Shown piece after piece: positions 20,293-29,135 of a stretch of 64,000 nt of DNA. The stretch's first letter is position 1, and every line of letters starts with the position of its first letter. A program made the position numbers and the translations under genes. The stretch comes from Devosia sp. (GTDB taxonomy: Bacteria > Pseudomonadota > Alphaproteobacteria > Rhizobiales > Devosiaceae). The stretch lies in assembly GCF_025809055.1 (NCBI RefSeq), contig NZ_CP075529.1, forward strand, positions 1,426,001-1,490,000. The letters are read 5' to 3'. Below the pieces are notes generated by a model. The model was not told the origin of the DNA and did no database searches. It was given only the letters and a program-made list of their open reading frames with translations.

Positions 20293-21155
20293 CCGGGCGC
20301 GCGCCGGATGCCGATATTCTGGCGCGCGCCTCTCGCATTCTGGGCTGGCAGCCGACACAATGGTCGGCAGTTTCCGGCGGCTACACGCCTGCCGCCCGCT
20401 ATCGCGCCGGTGACGGCACCCGCTCCGTTTTCGTCAAGCACGCAACAACGCCGCTGACCGCGCGCATGCTGCATAACGAGATCAAGGTTTACGACCAGCT
20501 GAGCGCGCCTTTCATGCCACGACTCTATGGCGTGGACGACGACCCCGACCGTCCGATGCTCATCATCGAGGATCTGAGCGGCGCCACCTGGCCGCCGCCC
20601 TGGACCGATGACAGGTTGGATGCGGTTCTTGAAACCATCGGTGTCATGCACGCGACCCCCAGCACGCTGGAAAAGGGCGGCCTCCTGCACGGTCGCGATG
20701 CAGGTTGGCCGGTCGTTGCCGCAGACCCCGAGCCATTCTTGTCGCTGGGCATGATCTCCGCCACCTGGCTCGAACGCGCGTTGCCGCACCTGATTGCTGC
20801 GGAAGCCGCCTGCACGCTCGAGGGCGACGCGCTGACCCATCTCGATTTACGCAGCGACAACCTGTGCCTGACCACCGATGGCGTGAAGATCATCGACTGG
20901 GCCGAGGCCTGCCGTTCCGATGCCCAGGTCGATCTTGGCTTCTTCCTTCCCAGCCTCGCCTTTGAGGGTGGGCCGCTACCCGACACGATTCTGCCGGACG
21001 CCCCTGCTGTTGCCGCCACCGTTTCCGGCTTCTTCGCCGCGCGGGCCGGCCTGCCCGATATTGCCGACGCCCCCTACGTGCGCCGCGTGCAGCGTCAGCA
21101 ACTTGCAACCGCCTTGCCCTGGGTTGTGCGCGCCCTCGACCTGCAGGCGCCCTAA
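20289..21155 (+). CDS. Aminoglycoside-phosphotransferase-fold small-molecule kinase
   Basis: The protein has 288 residues. The kinase-like catalytic loop is HLDLRSDN with the metal-binding aspartate in IIDWAEA, and the N-lobe lysine lies in RSVFVKHA. It belongs to the APH/choline-kinase superfamily; the substrate is unknown, and resistance should not be assumed. The ATG overlaps the carB stop (ATGA), so its translation is probably coupled to carbamoyl-phosphate synthase. Confidence 0.82.
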
Positions 21156-21182
21156 TCTGGCCTTGCCACGCCTTTGGCTTGG

Positions 21183-21232
21183 CGCTACCCACCGCGCAAC
21201 ATGAAGTCAGCAGACAGACGCAGCGCATAGCG
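21183..21232. repeat. 50-bp direct repeat, copy 1
   Basis: The repeat begins CGCTACCCACCGCGCA and ends CAGCGCATAGCG. It matches the copy at 21850-21899 at 47 of 50 positions, with no gap. Its ends form a short inverted repeat (CGCTA/TAGCG). Confidence 0.85.
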
Positions 21233-21317
21233 AGACCACTGCCTGCCTCAAGTTGCTTTTTCTCATCCACCAATCAGGCGGCCATGCTAGGTTCGCCTGG
21301 TCATGTGGAGAGAGCCG

Positions 21318-21821
21318 ATGCGTCTGCTTCCGTTTCTGGTCTTCCTGGCAACAGCAACTGCGGCTGCCGCCCAGGACCCTGGCATAAATCTCCACCAGGC
21401 AGCGCTCGACGCCATGCCCATGGAGGACGCGCTTCCGCTGATCGAGGCCGCCTACGGTCCGCTCCGCGAGCAACACCCCCATCCCTCCTTCGTCAGCGAT
21501 GCCGTGACTGTCCTGGCCACGGACCAGGGTCCACCATTGTCGGTCTTCATGTTCTGCGACGGCAAGTTCGCCAGTTTTTCAGCTGTGATGTCCCCATCGG
21601 CAGCCGCAGAAATTCTCGCGCCTTTGACCCGGAGCGGCGAACCGGCGCCCGATATCTATCCAAACGATAGCGGTGTCTCTCTGACGTTCCGACAGGCCGA
21701 TCTGCTCGCCGTCTATTCCGGTGTCGGCACAAAGCAAAGTTACGTGAGTATCAACTACCCGCACGAACTCCTGTTGACCATGGACTTTGCTGGCCACTGC
21801 GAGGAACTGACAGGCGAATAG
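21318..21821 (+). CDS. Secreted protein, unknown function, between two 50-bp repeats
   Basis: The protein has 167 residues with a signal peptide at 1-18 (MRLLPFLVFLATATAAAA-QDP). The mature part contains two cysteines (FMFCDGKF near the middle, AGHCEEL at the end) that could form a disulfide. No known domain was recognised. The start at 21318 has GGAGAG just upstream; an ATG five codons earlier overlaps that site. The gene is bracketed by near-identical 50-bp direct repeats. Confidence 0.7.
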   Translation: MRLLPFLVFLATATAAAAQDPGINLHQAALDAMPMEDALPLIEAAYGPLREQHPHPSFVSDAVTVLATDQGPPLSVFMFCDGKFASFSAVMSPSAAAEILAPLTRSGEPAPDIYPNDSGVSLTFRQADLLAVYSGVGTKQSYVSINYPHELLLTMDFAGHCEELTGE

Positions 21822-21849
21822 TCCTTCGCTGGACTCTGCCCCCGCAACA

Positions 21850-21899
21850 CGCTACCCACCGCGCACCATGAAGTCCGCAGACATACGCAGCGCATAGCG
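21850..21899. repeat. 50-bp direct repeat, copy 2
   Basis: Second copy of the element at 21183-21232, same orientation. It differs at three positions (A/C, A/C and G/T) and lies 28 bp behind the stop codon of the secreted-protein gene. Confidence 0.85.
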
Positions 21900-22038
21900 C
21901 CTCTGCCCGCAAGACAAGCGGGAGGATGCGCCCTCTGACCGGTCCCGCGCCGGCGCGTGATGCTGCCTGCCCTCCGGTTCTCAAACAATCTGCACCGATT
22001 TGCGCCGCCCCATCCGGCCGCGCCTTCATGGATCAATC

Positions 22039-22662
22039 ATGACCAATTATTTCGACAGCCCGTTCCTGGGCATTCCCCTCGACCGCCAGGTCACCAACCC
22101 CAATATCTCGGTTGGTCGCTACAGCTATTATTCGGGCTACTATCATGGGCACAGCTTCGATGACTGCGCCCGCTTCCTGATGACCGATCCCGGTGTGGAT
22201 CGGCTGGTGATCGGCAGTTTCTGTTCCATCGGTTCGGGCGCGGCCTTTATCATGGCCGGCAATCAGGGCCACCGCAACGACTGGATCTCGACCTTTCCGT
22301 TCGCCTTCTATCCCAACGCACCCGAATTCGCCGGGGCCAGCAACGCTTACCGGCCTGCGGGCGACACGGTGATCGGCAATGATGTTTGGATTGGCAGTGA
22401 AGCCATCGTCATGCCCGGCGTAACCGTTGGCGATGGTGCTGTCATCGGCACCCGTGCCCTCGTCACCAAAGATGTCGAGCCCTATGCCATCGTCGGCGGC
22501 AATCCGGCCAAGTTGATCCGCAAGCGTTTCCCCGATGAAGACATCGCCATATTGATGGAGATGAAATGGTGGGATTGGCCCGTTGAACGCCTCAGCGCCG
22601 CCATGCCGCTCCTGACTTCGGCCGACATCGCCGGTCTCCACGCCTTCTGGCGCAAGGCCTGA
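22039..22662 (+). CDS. catB: CatB-type (xenobiotic) chloramphenicol O-acetyltransferase
   Basis: The protein has 207 residues and is a left-handed beta-helix hexapeptide acetyltransferase. The N-terminus MTNYFDSPFLGIPLDRQVTN and the motifs VGRYSYYSGYYHGHSFDDCA, IGSFCSIGSGAAFIMAGNQG and EPYAIVGGNPAKLIRKRF match CatB/XAT enzymes closely. The catalytic histidine is His78. These trimers acetylate chloramphenicol with acetyl-CoA. The start at 22039 gives the conserved N-terminus. It has no associated mobile element and is GC-rich like its neighbours, so it is probably a resident gene; activity on the drug is inferred. Confidence 0.92.
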   Translation: MTNYFDSPFLGIPLDRQVTNPNISVGRYSYYSGYYHGHSFDDCARFLMTDPGVDRLVIGSFCSIGSGAAFIMAGNQGHRNDWISTFPFAFYPNAPEFAGASNAYRPAGDTVIGNDVWIGSEAIVMPGVTVGDGAVIGTRALVTKDVEPYAIVGGNPAKLIRKRFPDEDIAILMEMKWWDWPVERLSAAMPLLTSADIAGLHAFWRKA

Positions 22663-22669
22663 ACAACAT

Positions 22670-22700
22670 GGAGGCGGCAATAGCCGCCTCCACTTTCGCT
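22670..22700 (+). terminator. Hairpin terminator after catB
   Basis: The perfect stem GGAGGCGGC/GCCGCCTCC with a four-base loop starts 7 bp past the catB stop. The following T-run is weak (ACTTTCGCT). Confidence 0.6.
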
Positions 22701-22757
22701 CATATTCCGTTCAGAATGGCTCCGCTACGAGGGATGACATCTTTCAAGGGGGACTCA

Positions 22758-23672
22758 ATGATCCGCATTGCCACAACCGCTGCGCTCTTGCTCGGCACAA
22801 GCATCACCGTGCAGGCCCAAACCCTGGACGAGGAAATCGCCGGTTTCATCCATGCCCCCGGCTTTGTTGCTGCTGATATCGAGGCGCTGGAAACGCGCCT
22901 CGCGGATCAGTGGCTCGATCTGTCGGTCATGACGCCGGGCGGTACGGTCGGCCCCATCGAAAAGGCCATGATCATCGCCGACACGTTCATCGAAAGCGGA
23001 CGCACCCGGACGGCCATCTCCTATGGTGAAATCATCGGCGAGGATGGCACGCCGGTCAGCTTCATCGAACTGCGCCATTTCAACCTTGGCCCTGCCATCC
23101 ACGCCGAAACCGTTGCCGCCTATGGCGCTGAAAACACGGCTGATGTCGAAGAATTCGGACGCGGTGATCACATCGCCTGGCGCATGGTCTTCCAGCCGGT
23201 GATGAACAATTCGGCCATGCTGGTCGACGCGAGCAGCCGGGTACTGTCGGACAAGGATGCGAGAAAATCCGATTGCACAGGCCGGCCATGCCTGGACCTA
23301 GCTGCCAGTTTCGATGACGAACCCTGGGAGGACATGGAGGGGCGCCTGCCCTCCTGGCCCGAGCTTTACTCCACCCAGTCCGATGAAACGACGACCCCGG
23401 CTCATGCCATCGCGCAATTGGCGGTTCTCGGGTTCTGGGCCAATGCCGAAAGCGGGGCCTATCAGTGGACAGGTGGCGAGCATCCCGAAGCCGCGCGAGG
23501 CACCACGCCCTACCGCTTCATCGGCATCGACCGCAATCTGGGCCAGGAGGCAGCTATCGATACTGTCTGGCGTGAAACGCTGGTCAATGATGACTCGATT
23601 ACCGCCATTGCCTTCCGCCGCGCCGAAATCGCAGGCGAAGCCTATCTGATGCGCTCCAGCCGGGAAGACTAG
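22758..23672 (+). CDS. Secreted protein, unknown function
   Basis: The protein has 304 residues with a signal peptide at 1-20 (MIRIATTAALLLGTSITVQA-QTL). The mature protein is acidic with one cysteine pair (KSDCTGRPCLDL). No catalytic motif is recognised. AAGGGGGA precedes the start at 22758 at good spacing. Its stop overlaps that of the convergent flippase gene by 4 bp. Confidence 0.7.
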   Translation: MIRIATTAALLLGTSITVQAQTLDEEIAGFIHAPGFVAADIEALETRLADQWLDLSVMTPGGTVGPIEKAMIIADTFIESGRTRTAISYGEIIGEDGTPVSFIELRHFNLGPAIHAETVAAYGAENTADVEEFGRGDHIAWRMVFQPVMNNSAMLVDASSRVLSDKDARKSDCTGRPCLDLAASFDDEPWEDMEGRLPSWPELYSTQSDETTTPAHAIAQLAVLGFWANAESGAYQWTGGEHPEAARGTTPYRFIGIDRNLGQEAAIDTVWRETLVNDDSITAIAFRRAEIAGEAYLMRSSRED

Positions 23673-24961
23673 GCCGGGCTCGAAACCCGGAGGCGCGGCG
23701 GACCCAGCGCTACGACCCTGAGTCCCTCGGAACGGAGCAGGACCAGTGCCAGGGCCATGGATCGGCACAACATGGCCCCGGCGCTCGCCAAGGCAGCGCC
23801 GACAATGCCGTATGCCGGCACCAGAAGCAGGCACAGCACGATCGTGACTGCCAGGACGCCCAGAGCGACAGCGACACCAAGCGCCTGGCGACCGAGCACG
23901 ATCAGGGCTTCGCCCGCCTGCCCGACCAGCGCCCGAAGGATCATGCTGACTCCCAGAATGACCATTGCGCCATAGCCGGCCAAAAACCCCTCACCGAAGA
24001 CACCGAGCAGGAACGGCCCGGCCAGCAGCGCGATGCCAACCGCAGCCAATGTCGCCCAGACCGTCATGCGCGTATTTTCGAGAATGCTGTCCTGCAGCGC
24101 CGACCGAGACTTTCCGGCAAGGTCAAGAGCGAAGCGTCGGCCGGCCACAAGCGTCATGGCGTAGGCCACGAAGCCCGCAAGTGCCAGGCTGCGGGCGGCG
24201 GCAAAGTAGATGCCGACCTCGGCCGGGTCAGCCAAAAGGCTGAGCATCAGCACGTCTCCATAGCCCGTCAGGTCTTCAAGGCCCGACAGGACAAGGAGCG
24301 GCAGCGATGCCATGAGCCAGAGGCGGCGCTGGCTGCGCACGGCAGTCGCCCCGCGCGGCGCCAGCCGGGCGATACGCCGCGACAGGATCAGTGCCAGCCC
24401 GGCGGTCACCAGAGCCATCGCCCCGATGAGCACGCCGCCCACCACCGGCAGGGTCAGCGGCACACCAAGTCCGGCGAGCCCGGCGCAGCCGGCCGCGATC
24501 AGCAGCGGGCGCACGATATAGACCGGTACCGCCGCCAGCCGGAACCAGCCAAAACTGCGGGCAACGCCTTCCAGGTAATATTCCATGGCCAGAAACGGCA
24601 GGCCCAGGGCGATGAGAATGATGGTCAGCCCGGCACCTTCCTCCGCACCAAGGCCCAGGCCAAGAGCCAGGGCGCAGACCATCATGGCGAGGCTGGCCCA
24701 GAGCACGACCTGCAGCCCGAAGCGCCAATAACTGCGCAAGGCGGGCAACCGCCCGCGCAGGTGATAACGCGGCAGGAAACGGATGCTGGATTCGGCAAAA
24801 CCCAGGGCGGCAAAGCTGCCCAAAGCCAGCATCCAGGTCCAGAGGGTAACGAAACCGCCATAAGCTTCGCCGGGCATGAGACGCGCAAGCAGAACCTGCA
24901 GGCCAAAGACCAGCCCTGCGCTCAAAACCCTGATGATGAGCGCCATTGCAGCGTCGATCAT
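23669..24961 (-). CDS. Polysaccharide flippase-like membrane protein (MOP superfamily)
   Basis: The protein has 430 residues with about 12 hydrophobic segments. The N-terminal pattern RVLSAGLVFGLQVLLARLMP and GGFVTLWTWMLALGSFAALG is typical of Wzx-like oligosaccharide flippases. The family moves lipid-linked glycans across the inner membrane. It lies 9 bp downstream of a CelD/BioF2-like acyltransferase gene, so the two probably form one envelope-polysaccharide operon. The glycan is unknown. Confidence 0.82.
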   Translation of the reverse strand: MIDAAMALIIRVLSAGLVFGLQVLLARLMPGEAYGGFVTLWTWMLALGSFAALGFAESSIRFLPRYHLRGRLPALRSYWRFGLQVVLWASLAMMVCALALGLGLGAEEGAGLTIILIALGLPFLAMEYYLEGVARSFGWFRLAAVPVYIVRPLLIAAGCAGLAGLGVPLTLPVVGGVLIGAMALVTAGLALILSRRIARLAPRGATAVRSQRRLWLMASLPLLVLSGLEDLTGYGDVLMLSLLADPAEVGIYFAAARSLALAGFVAYAMTLVAGRRFALDLAGKSRSALQDSILENTRMTVWATLAAVGIALLAGPFLLGVFGEGFLAGYGAMVILGVSMILRALVGQAGEALIVLGRQALGVAVALGVLAVTIVLCLLLVPAYGIVGAALASAGAMLCRSMALALVLLRSEGLRVVALGPPRLRVSSPA

Positions 24962-24970
24962 CGCGGCAAC

Positions 24971-26137
24971 TCAGACATAGAGCAGCAGGCAGGCTGCGGG
25001 CCTCAGGAACATGGTCGCCCGATCGACAAAGGCAGGCCAGCGATCATGCAGGCGCTTGATTGCCGGACGCAGCCGCGGCAGCCAGGCGGACACATAGAAC
25101 CGCCCGCGCCAGGACAGTGGCTCGGCCCGGCCGGAAACAGCGATCTCCGAATTGGTCCAGCTCGACTTGTATTCCGCCGGATTGATGAGCAGGTCGTACG
25201 TCTGCACGCCATTGTCGATGAGCCAGCCGACCGTCATGTCCATCTGCACCTTGCCGGGTGACAGGTCTTTGAGATCCCAGTCGAAGCCGCCGATATAGGC
25301 GTAATAGTGCCCGCGACGCAGCAGACCAAGCTCCAGCGCCACCACCTTGTCCCCAGCCCGCAACACCGACAGGCACGCACCCGACGCAGCTCCCGGGTCG
25401 CCCGAGAGGCCTGCGAGGAAATCGGCATAACCAGACATGGAAAAACCCACGCTGAACCGTCCGGTTTCGTGCAGCCAGCGCTGCTTCATTTCGGTGCATT
25501 GATACACGAGGGTGTCGAAGTCGGCGTGGCCGGGCCAGATCACCTCGAACGTAAGATCGCCGAGGCGCGCCAGATGATTGCGCCGCCGGTTACGATTGCG
25601 CCGCTGCAGTTTCCCCAACTGGGCCGTGTAGGCTTCACTCGAGGCAAAGCCGGAAAGATCGAGGACCGATGCCACATTGTCCGATCCGGCAATCACCGGC
25701 TTGTCGCTGAGCAATTTGTCCAGAGCCGAGCCTTTCGGCACAGCGCGCGAGATGGTCACGTCGCAATTGGAGGCGCGGCCGGCCTGGCGGAGCGCCTTGA
25801 CGATACCGGCCTCTGAAGCACCGTCCCGGCGCATCAGGATGCCGCAATACTGGCTATGTGGGGCACCCAGCGTTTCGAGCCGCCGTATCCCCGCCATGTC
25901 GACAATCATGCGTGGCCACAGGGCGACAAGCCGCCCGCCGCGCCATACGGTAATCACGTAGGGCTGGTGGGTATCGCCAAACTGAGACACCCAGTTGCGG
26001 CACCAGTCATAGCTCTGGAAGTAATTCAGCGGATCCGGGCATGCCGTTTCGAGGGCGCGCCATTCATCGGCGATCGCCTCGATTTCGTCCAGCGTGCCGA
26101 GCACGCGGCTGGTCATGCCCTCTGCACGCCGCACCAC
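24971..26137 (-). CDS. GNAT/FemAB-like acyltransferase (CelD/BioF2 type)
   Basis: The protein has 388 residues with an N-terminal GNAT-like half (LNYFQSYDWCRNWVSQFGD, ITVWRGGRLVALWPRM) and the C-terminal Acetyltransf_6 core (VVALELGLLRRGHYYAYIGG, GVQTYDLLINPAEYKSSW). This family acylates polysaccharide precursors or cell-wall peptides. A GTG start at 26137 is chosen because GGGGAGAAGG precedes it; an internal ATG lies seven codons later. It is the first gene of an operon with the flippase. Confidence 0.83.
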   Translation of the reverse strand: MVRRAEGMTSRVLGTLDEIEAIADEWRALETACPDPLNYFQSYDWCRNWVSQFGDTHQPYVITVWRGGRLVALWPRMIVDMAGIRRLETLGAPHSQYCGILMRRDGASEAGIVKALRQAGRASNCDVTISRAVPKGSALDKLLSDKPVIAGSDNVASVLDLSGFASSEAYTAQLGKLQRRNRNRRRNHLARLGDLTFEVIWPGHADFDTLVYQCTEMKQRWLHETGRFSVGFSMSGYADFLAGLSGDPGAASGACLSVLRAGDKVVALELGLLRRGHYYAYIGGFDWDLKDLSPGKVQMDMTVGWLIDNGVQTYDLLINPAEYKSSWTNSEIAVSGRAEPLSWRGRFYVSAWLPRLRPAIKRLHDRWPAFVDRATMFLRPAACLLLYV

Positions 26138-26225
26138 TGCCTTCTCCCCTTATGCTGAGGACAGACTAGCGGGCAGAGTTGAAGACGAGGTTGCCCCGGC
26201 CGGTAAACAAGACCTTTCGGTTAGA

Positions 26226-26306
26226 CCGTAAAGCACTGTCGGAATTAGAACGTTTTCAGGAAAAGTGGACACCACTTTTCTGGTTCGAAAACGTGGCAAA
26301 ACAAAA
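26226..26306. repeat. Degenerate rhizobial-type intergenic palindrome, copy 1
   Basis: The element contains AACGTTTTCAGGAAAAGTGG, then ACCACTTTTCTGGTTCGAAA and ACGTGGCAAAACAAAA. The inner AAAAGTGG/CCACTTTT forms a hairpin. Related copies occur at 37202-37285 and 40824-40862. It resembles intergenic mosaic elements familiar from Rhizobiales. Confidence 0.65.
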
Positions 26307-26307
26307 A

Positions 26308-26349
26308 CCTAGAGCACTCGTTCCGTTCTTTCAGAACGTGTGCTCTAGG
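26308..26349 (-). terminator. Long hairpin terminator at the end of ltaE
   Basis: The outer stem CCTAGAGCAC/GTGCTCTAGG and inner stem CGTTCT/AGAACG are followed on the minus strand by TTTTTGTTTTG. The right arm overlaps the ltaE stop codon. Confidence 0.8.
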
Positions 26350-27361
26350 CGAAAAAGCGATCCACCAGTTCGATAGCCTGCGCCACGTCGTCATCGCCAA
26401 TATTGAGATGGGTCACCCAGCGTTGCTGGCCATAGCGACCGGTAATGGCAACGCCGTTTTCGGCAAGATGCGCCCCCAGGGCCTCCCCGACATCGGGCCG
26501 GGCATCGACCCAGATGATGTTGGTGTCCGGTATCACGACCTTCAGCGCCTCATGGCGCGAGAGGCCATCAGCCAGCACACGCGCCCGCCGATGATCCTCA
26601 GCCAGCCGCTCGATATTGTGGTCGAGCGCATGAAGGCCCGCTGCCGCCAGGATGCCGGATTGGCGCATCCCGCCGCCCAGCATCTTCCGATTGCGCCGCG
26701 CTGTATCGATGAGATCCTGCCGCCCGACCAGCACAGACCCCACCGGCGCGCCGAGCCCTTTGGAGAGACAAATCGACACCGTGTCGAAGGGGGCAGCGAA
26801 TTGAGCGATGCTCCACCCGCCGGCCACGCAGGCGTTAAAGGCCCGGGCGCCATCAAGATGCATACCGAGCTTATGCTCGGCGGCAAGACCGGACACGGCA
26901 CTCATGTAGTCAAGCGGCAAGACCTTGCCACCAAAGGTGTTTTCGAGGGCGATAACGCGCGTCGTGGCGAAATGGCTGTCCCCCGATTTAATGGCCGCCC
27001 TGATGTCAGCCAGGGCCAGCGTACCATCGGGCTGGTGGGCGATGGGCTGCGGCTGGATCGAGCCGAGCACGGCCGCGCCACCCGCCTCATACTTGTAGCA
27101 ATGTGCGTTCTGCCCGGCGATGAACTCATCGCCGCGGCCGCAATGGCTCATCAGGGCCAGCAGGTTTGACTGCGTGCCCGTCGGCACGAACAGGGCCGCG
27201 TCCTTGCCCAGCATGCCGGCCATACGCTGTTCGAGCCGGTTGACGCTCGGATCGTCACCGAACACATCGTCGCCCACCTCGGCCGCGGCCATGGCGGCGC
27301 GCATGCCCGCGCTCGGCCGCGTGACCGTGTCGGATCGGAAATCGTGGCGGATGGCGTTCAT
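26345..27361 (-). CDS. ltaE: Low-specificity L-threonine aldolase
   Basis: The protein has 338 residues and is a PLP fold-type I enzyme. The N-terminal DFRSDTVTRPSAGMRAAMA, GDDVFGDDPSVNRLE and FVPTGTQSNLLAL are hallmark threonine-aldolase motifs. The Schiff-base lysine is in CLSKGLGAPVGSVL and the pyridoxal-binding aspartate in MHLDGARAFN. It cleaves L-threonine or L-allo-threonine to glycine and acetaldehyde in the cytosol. Single gene with its own terminator. Confidence 0.93.
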   Translation of the reverse strand: MNAIRHDFRSDTVTRPSAGMRAAMAAAEVGDDVFGDDPSVNRLEQRMAGMLGKDAALFVPTGTQSNLLALMSHCGRGDEFIAGQNAHCYKYEAGGAAVLGSIQPQPIAHQPDGTLALADIRAAIKSGDSHFATTRVIALENTFGGKVLPLDYMSAVSGLAAEHKLGMHLDGARAFNACVAGGWSIAQFAAPFDTVSICLSKGLGAPVGSVLVGRQDLIDTARRNRKMLGGGMRQSGILAAAGLHALDHNIERLAEDHRRARVLADGLSRHEALKVVIPDTNIIWVDARPDVGEALGAHLAENGVAITGRYGQQRWVTHLNIGDDDVAQAIELVDRFFA

Positions 27362-27409
27362 GGCAAACTCCTCTGGGCTGCCCTATGTGCCAAGCCGCGC
27401 CTGATTTGA

Positions 27410-28402
27410 CTAGGCCGCCACATCGCCCCCGGCATCACCATCATTGGCGGCAGCCAGTTCCAGAACCGGCTTGCGGGCAACGACAAGAATGCCGGTGATC
27501 GGCGCGCCTCGATCAAACCGCAGGATAGCTGTCTCGTAGCGCAGGATGTCCAGACCGGAAGCGAGGAGAATATTGCGAGTCGCCTCGACCCCATGCGCAT
27601 AGCGCAGGCTGGGGCGCAGGAAGAGCTCCTCCTCACCGTCATGGGCTTCGAGAGAGAAAGCGACGAGCCCACCGGCACGCAGGGCAGGAACCAGGGCCGT
27701 CAGGACAGGCTGCAGGGCGCCACAATAGATGAGCACGTCGGCGGCGGTGACCAGATCGGCATCGGCACGACGCGCGTTGAGGGTCGCCACAAGCTCGCCC
27801 TTGTGCAGGCCATCATAGAGTTTCTTGCGCGCCGTCTCGGCGATCATGGCGGCGGAAATGTCCACGCCTTCGAGAAAATCCACCTTGGCCCGCAGGCGTT
27901 CGCCCATGAGGCCGGTTCCACAACCCAGGTCGAGTGCCCGCTCGAAGCGAGCCAGGCCCAGGCGATTCATCTCAGCCGCGACCAGGCCATCGAGCAGTTC
28001 AGGCACGCGATAGCCGAGCTTGCCGACAAGGGCCTGTTCAAACTGCGGCGCATATTGGTCAAACAGCGCTTCGACATAGCCGACCGCCGTGCCCTCACCC
28101 GCAGGACCAGCATCATGCGCGGCCAGCTTGAGACGCGCGCCGAACACCCCATGATCATCCAGCGCTTCGAGCTGCCGCCAAGCGGCAATGGCCCCTGCGA
28201 CATTGCCGGCCTTTTCGTGGAGTTGCCCGAGCAGGTCCCAGCCCGCCGCCCAAAGGGGCACCATGTCCATGGCCTGCGCCATGAGGTCCGCCGCTGCGGC
28301 GTGGTCGCCGGCATCATCCAGCATCCGCGCGTAATCCGCGCGCCTGTCGGCGATCACATCGCCGGAAGAGTAAAACGCCTTGGCCAAGACGAAAGCTTTC
28401 AT
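27410..28402 (-). CDS. TPR-containing SAM-dependent methyltransferase
   Basis: The protein has 330 residues. The N-terminal 110 residues form about two tetratricopeptide-like repeats (YARMLDDAGDHAAAADLMAQ, GWDLLGQLHEKAGNVAGAIA). The rest is a class I methyltransferase with motif I RALDLGCGTGLMGE and the acidic residue in LEGVDISAAMI. The internal FDQYAPQFEQALVGKLGYR is typical of this TPR-methyltransferase family. The substrate is unknown. The start at 28402 (MKAFVLAKAF) avoids a proline-rich upstream extension. Confidence 0.85.
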   Translation of the reverse strand: MKAFVLAKAFYSSGDVIADRRADYARMLDDAGDHAAAADLMAQAMDMVPLWAAGWDLLGQLHEKAGNVAGAIAAWRQLEALDDHGVFGARLKLAAHDAGPAGEGTAVGYVEALFDQYAPQFEQALVGKLGYRVPELLDGLVAAEMNRLGLARFERALDLGCGTGLMGERLRAKVDFLEGVDISAAMIAETARKKLYDGLHKGELVATLNARRADADLVTAADVLIYCGALQPVLTALVPALRAGGLVAFSLEAHDGEEELFLRPSLRYAHGVEATRNILLASGLDILRYETAILRFDRGAPITGILVVARKPVLELAAANDGDAGGDVAA

Positions 28403-28861
28403 GAGAACCGGCCCGCTCGGCACGGCGCGCGGGGATTTGCCGGAATGCGGGGGAAAAGGCAAGTAAAATAGCATCTTGCGGGGCGTTCATCGCTTTTTGA
28501 CCTTCCAAAAGCAGATCGCACGCCTACAATGGCATCAACCCGGCCTCAGACCGGTATTCGCTGGACGCAATGTCCAGATTCCCTGACCCGCCTTGCCCAG
28601 GGCGGGTGTTGTTGAACAGTCCCTGCTTGCCCCGGCGCGCCTCATGGTTTGCCGGCCGATTTGTCGTGCATAGACCCATATTGATGGATGGGATTTTTCA
28701 GGCTAGGGTCGCCGCATCGAATATTGCGGCCGACTGATCTGAAGACGCGAAGTCCATTCGCCACTGCTGACGTCATCTTCCGATATTTCGATATCTTTGA
28801 GGTTCCGGCCGGGTGCACGGTACGGGACCGCACCAGCAGACTGCACGAGGGAACGCGCATC
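28403..28861. other. Non-coding gap and cold-shock gene leader
   Basis: No supportable gene is seen. The part next to the cold-shock start (about 28750-28861) is relatively A+T-rich, with GATATTTCGATATC, and probably holds the promoter and a long 5' leader, as is common for csp genes. A ribosome-binding GAGGGA lies at about 28848. Confidence 0.5.
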
Positions 28862-29071
28862 ATGGCTACGGGTACCGTTAAATGGTTCAACGGTCAAAAA
28901 GGGTACGGCTTCATTCAGCCGGATGAAGGCGGGGCGGACGTTTTCGTCCATATTTCCGCCGTTCAAAGGTCGGGCCTGAATGGCCTCGATGAAGGCCAGA
29001 AGGTCAACTACGAAATCGTCAAGGACAAGCGGACCGGCAAATCTGCCGCCGACAACCTGACCGCTGTCTGA
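28862..29071 (+). CDS. cspA: Cold-shock protein, CspA family
   Basis: The protein has 69 residues, a single OB-fold cold-shock domain: MATGTVKWFNGQKGYGFIQP with RNP1 (KGYGFI) and RNP2 (VFVHI). It binds single-stranded RNA and DNA and acts as an RNA chaperone. A strong terminator follows. The start is the conserved MATGTVKWFN behind GAGGGAACG. Confidence 0.95.
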   Translation: MATGTVKWFNGQKGYGFIQPDEGGADVFVHISAVQRSGLNGLDEGQKVNYEIVKDKRTGKSAADNLTAV

Positions 29072-29095
29072 CCGGACCGGTCATTCCGCAGGATT

Positions 29096-29128
29096 GGGCG
29101 CACTCCAAGGAGTGCGCCCTATTTGTTT
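29096..29128 (+). terminator. Intrinsic terminator after the cold-shock gene
   Basis: The perfect 11-bp stem GGGCGCACTCC/GGAGTGCGCCC with a two-base loop is followed by TATTTGTTT. It separates the cold-shock gene from the convergent dehydrogenase gene. Confidence 0.9.
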
Positions 29129-29135
29129 GGTCCGA

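Noticed and set aside
21207..21482. Minus-strand frames starting or ending in the 50-bp repeats as small genes
   Set aside because: They contain the repeat in frame only by chance, are Cys-rich at that point and lack ribosome-binding sites.
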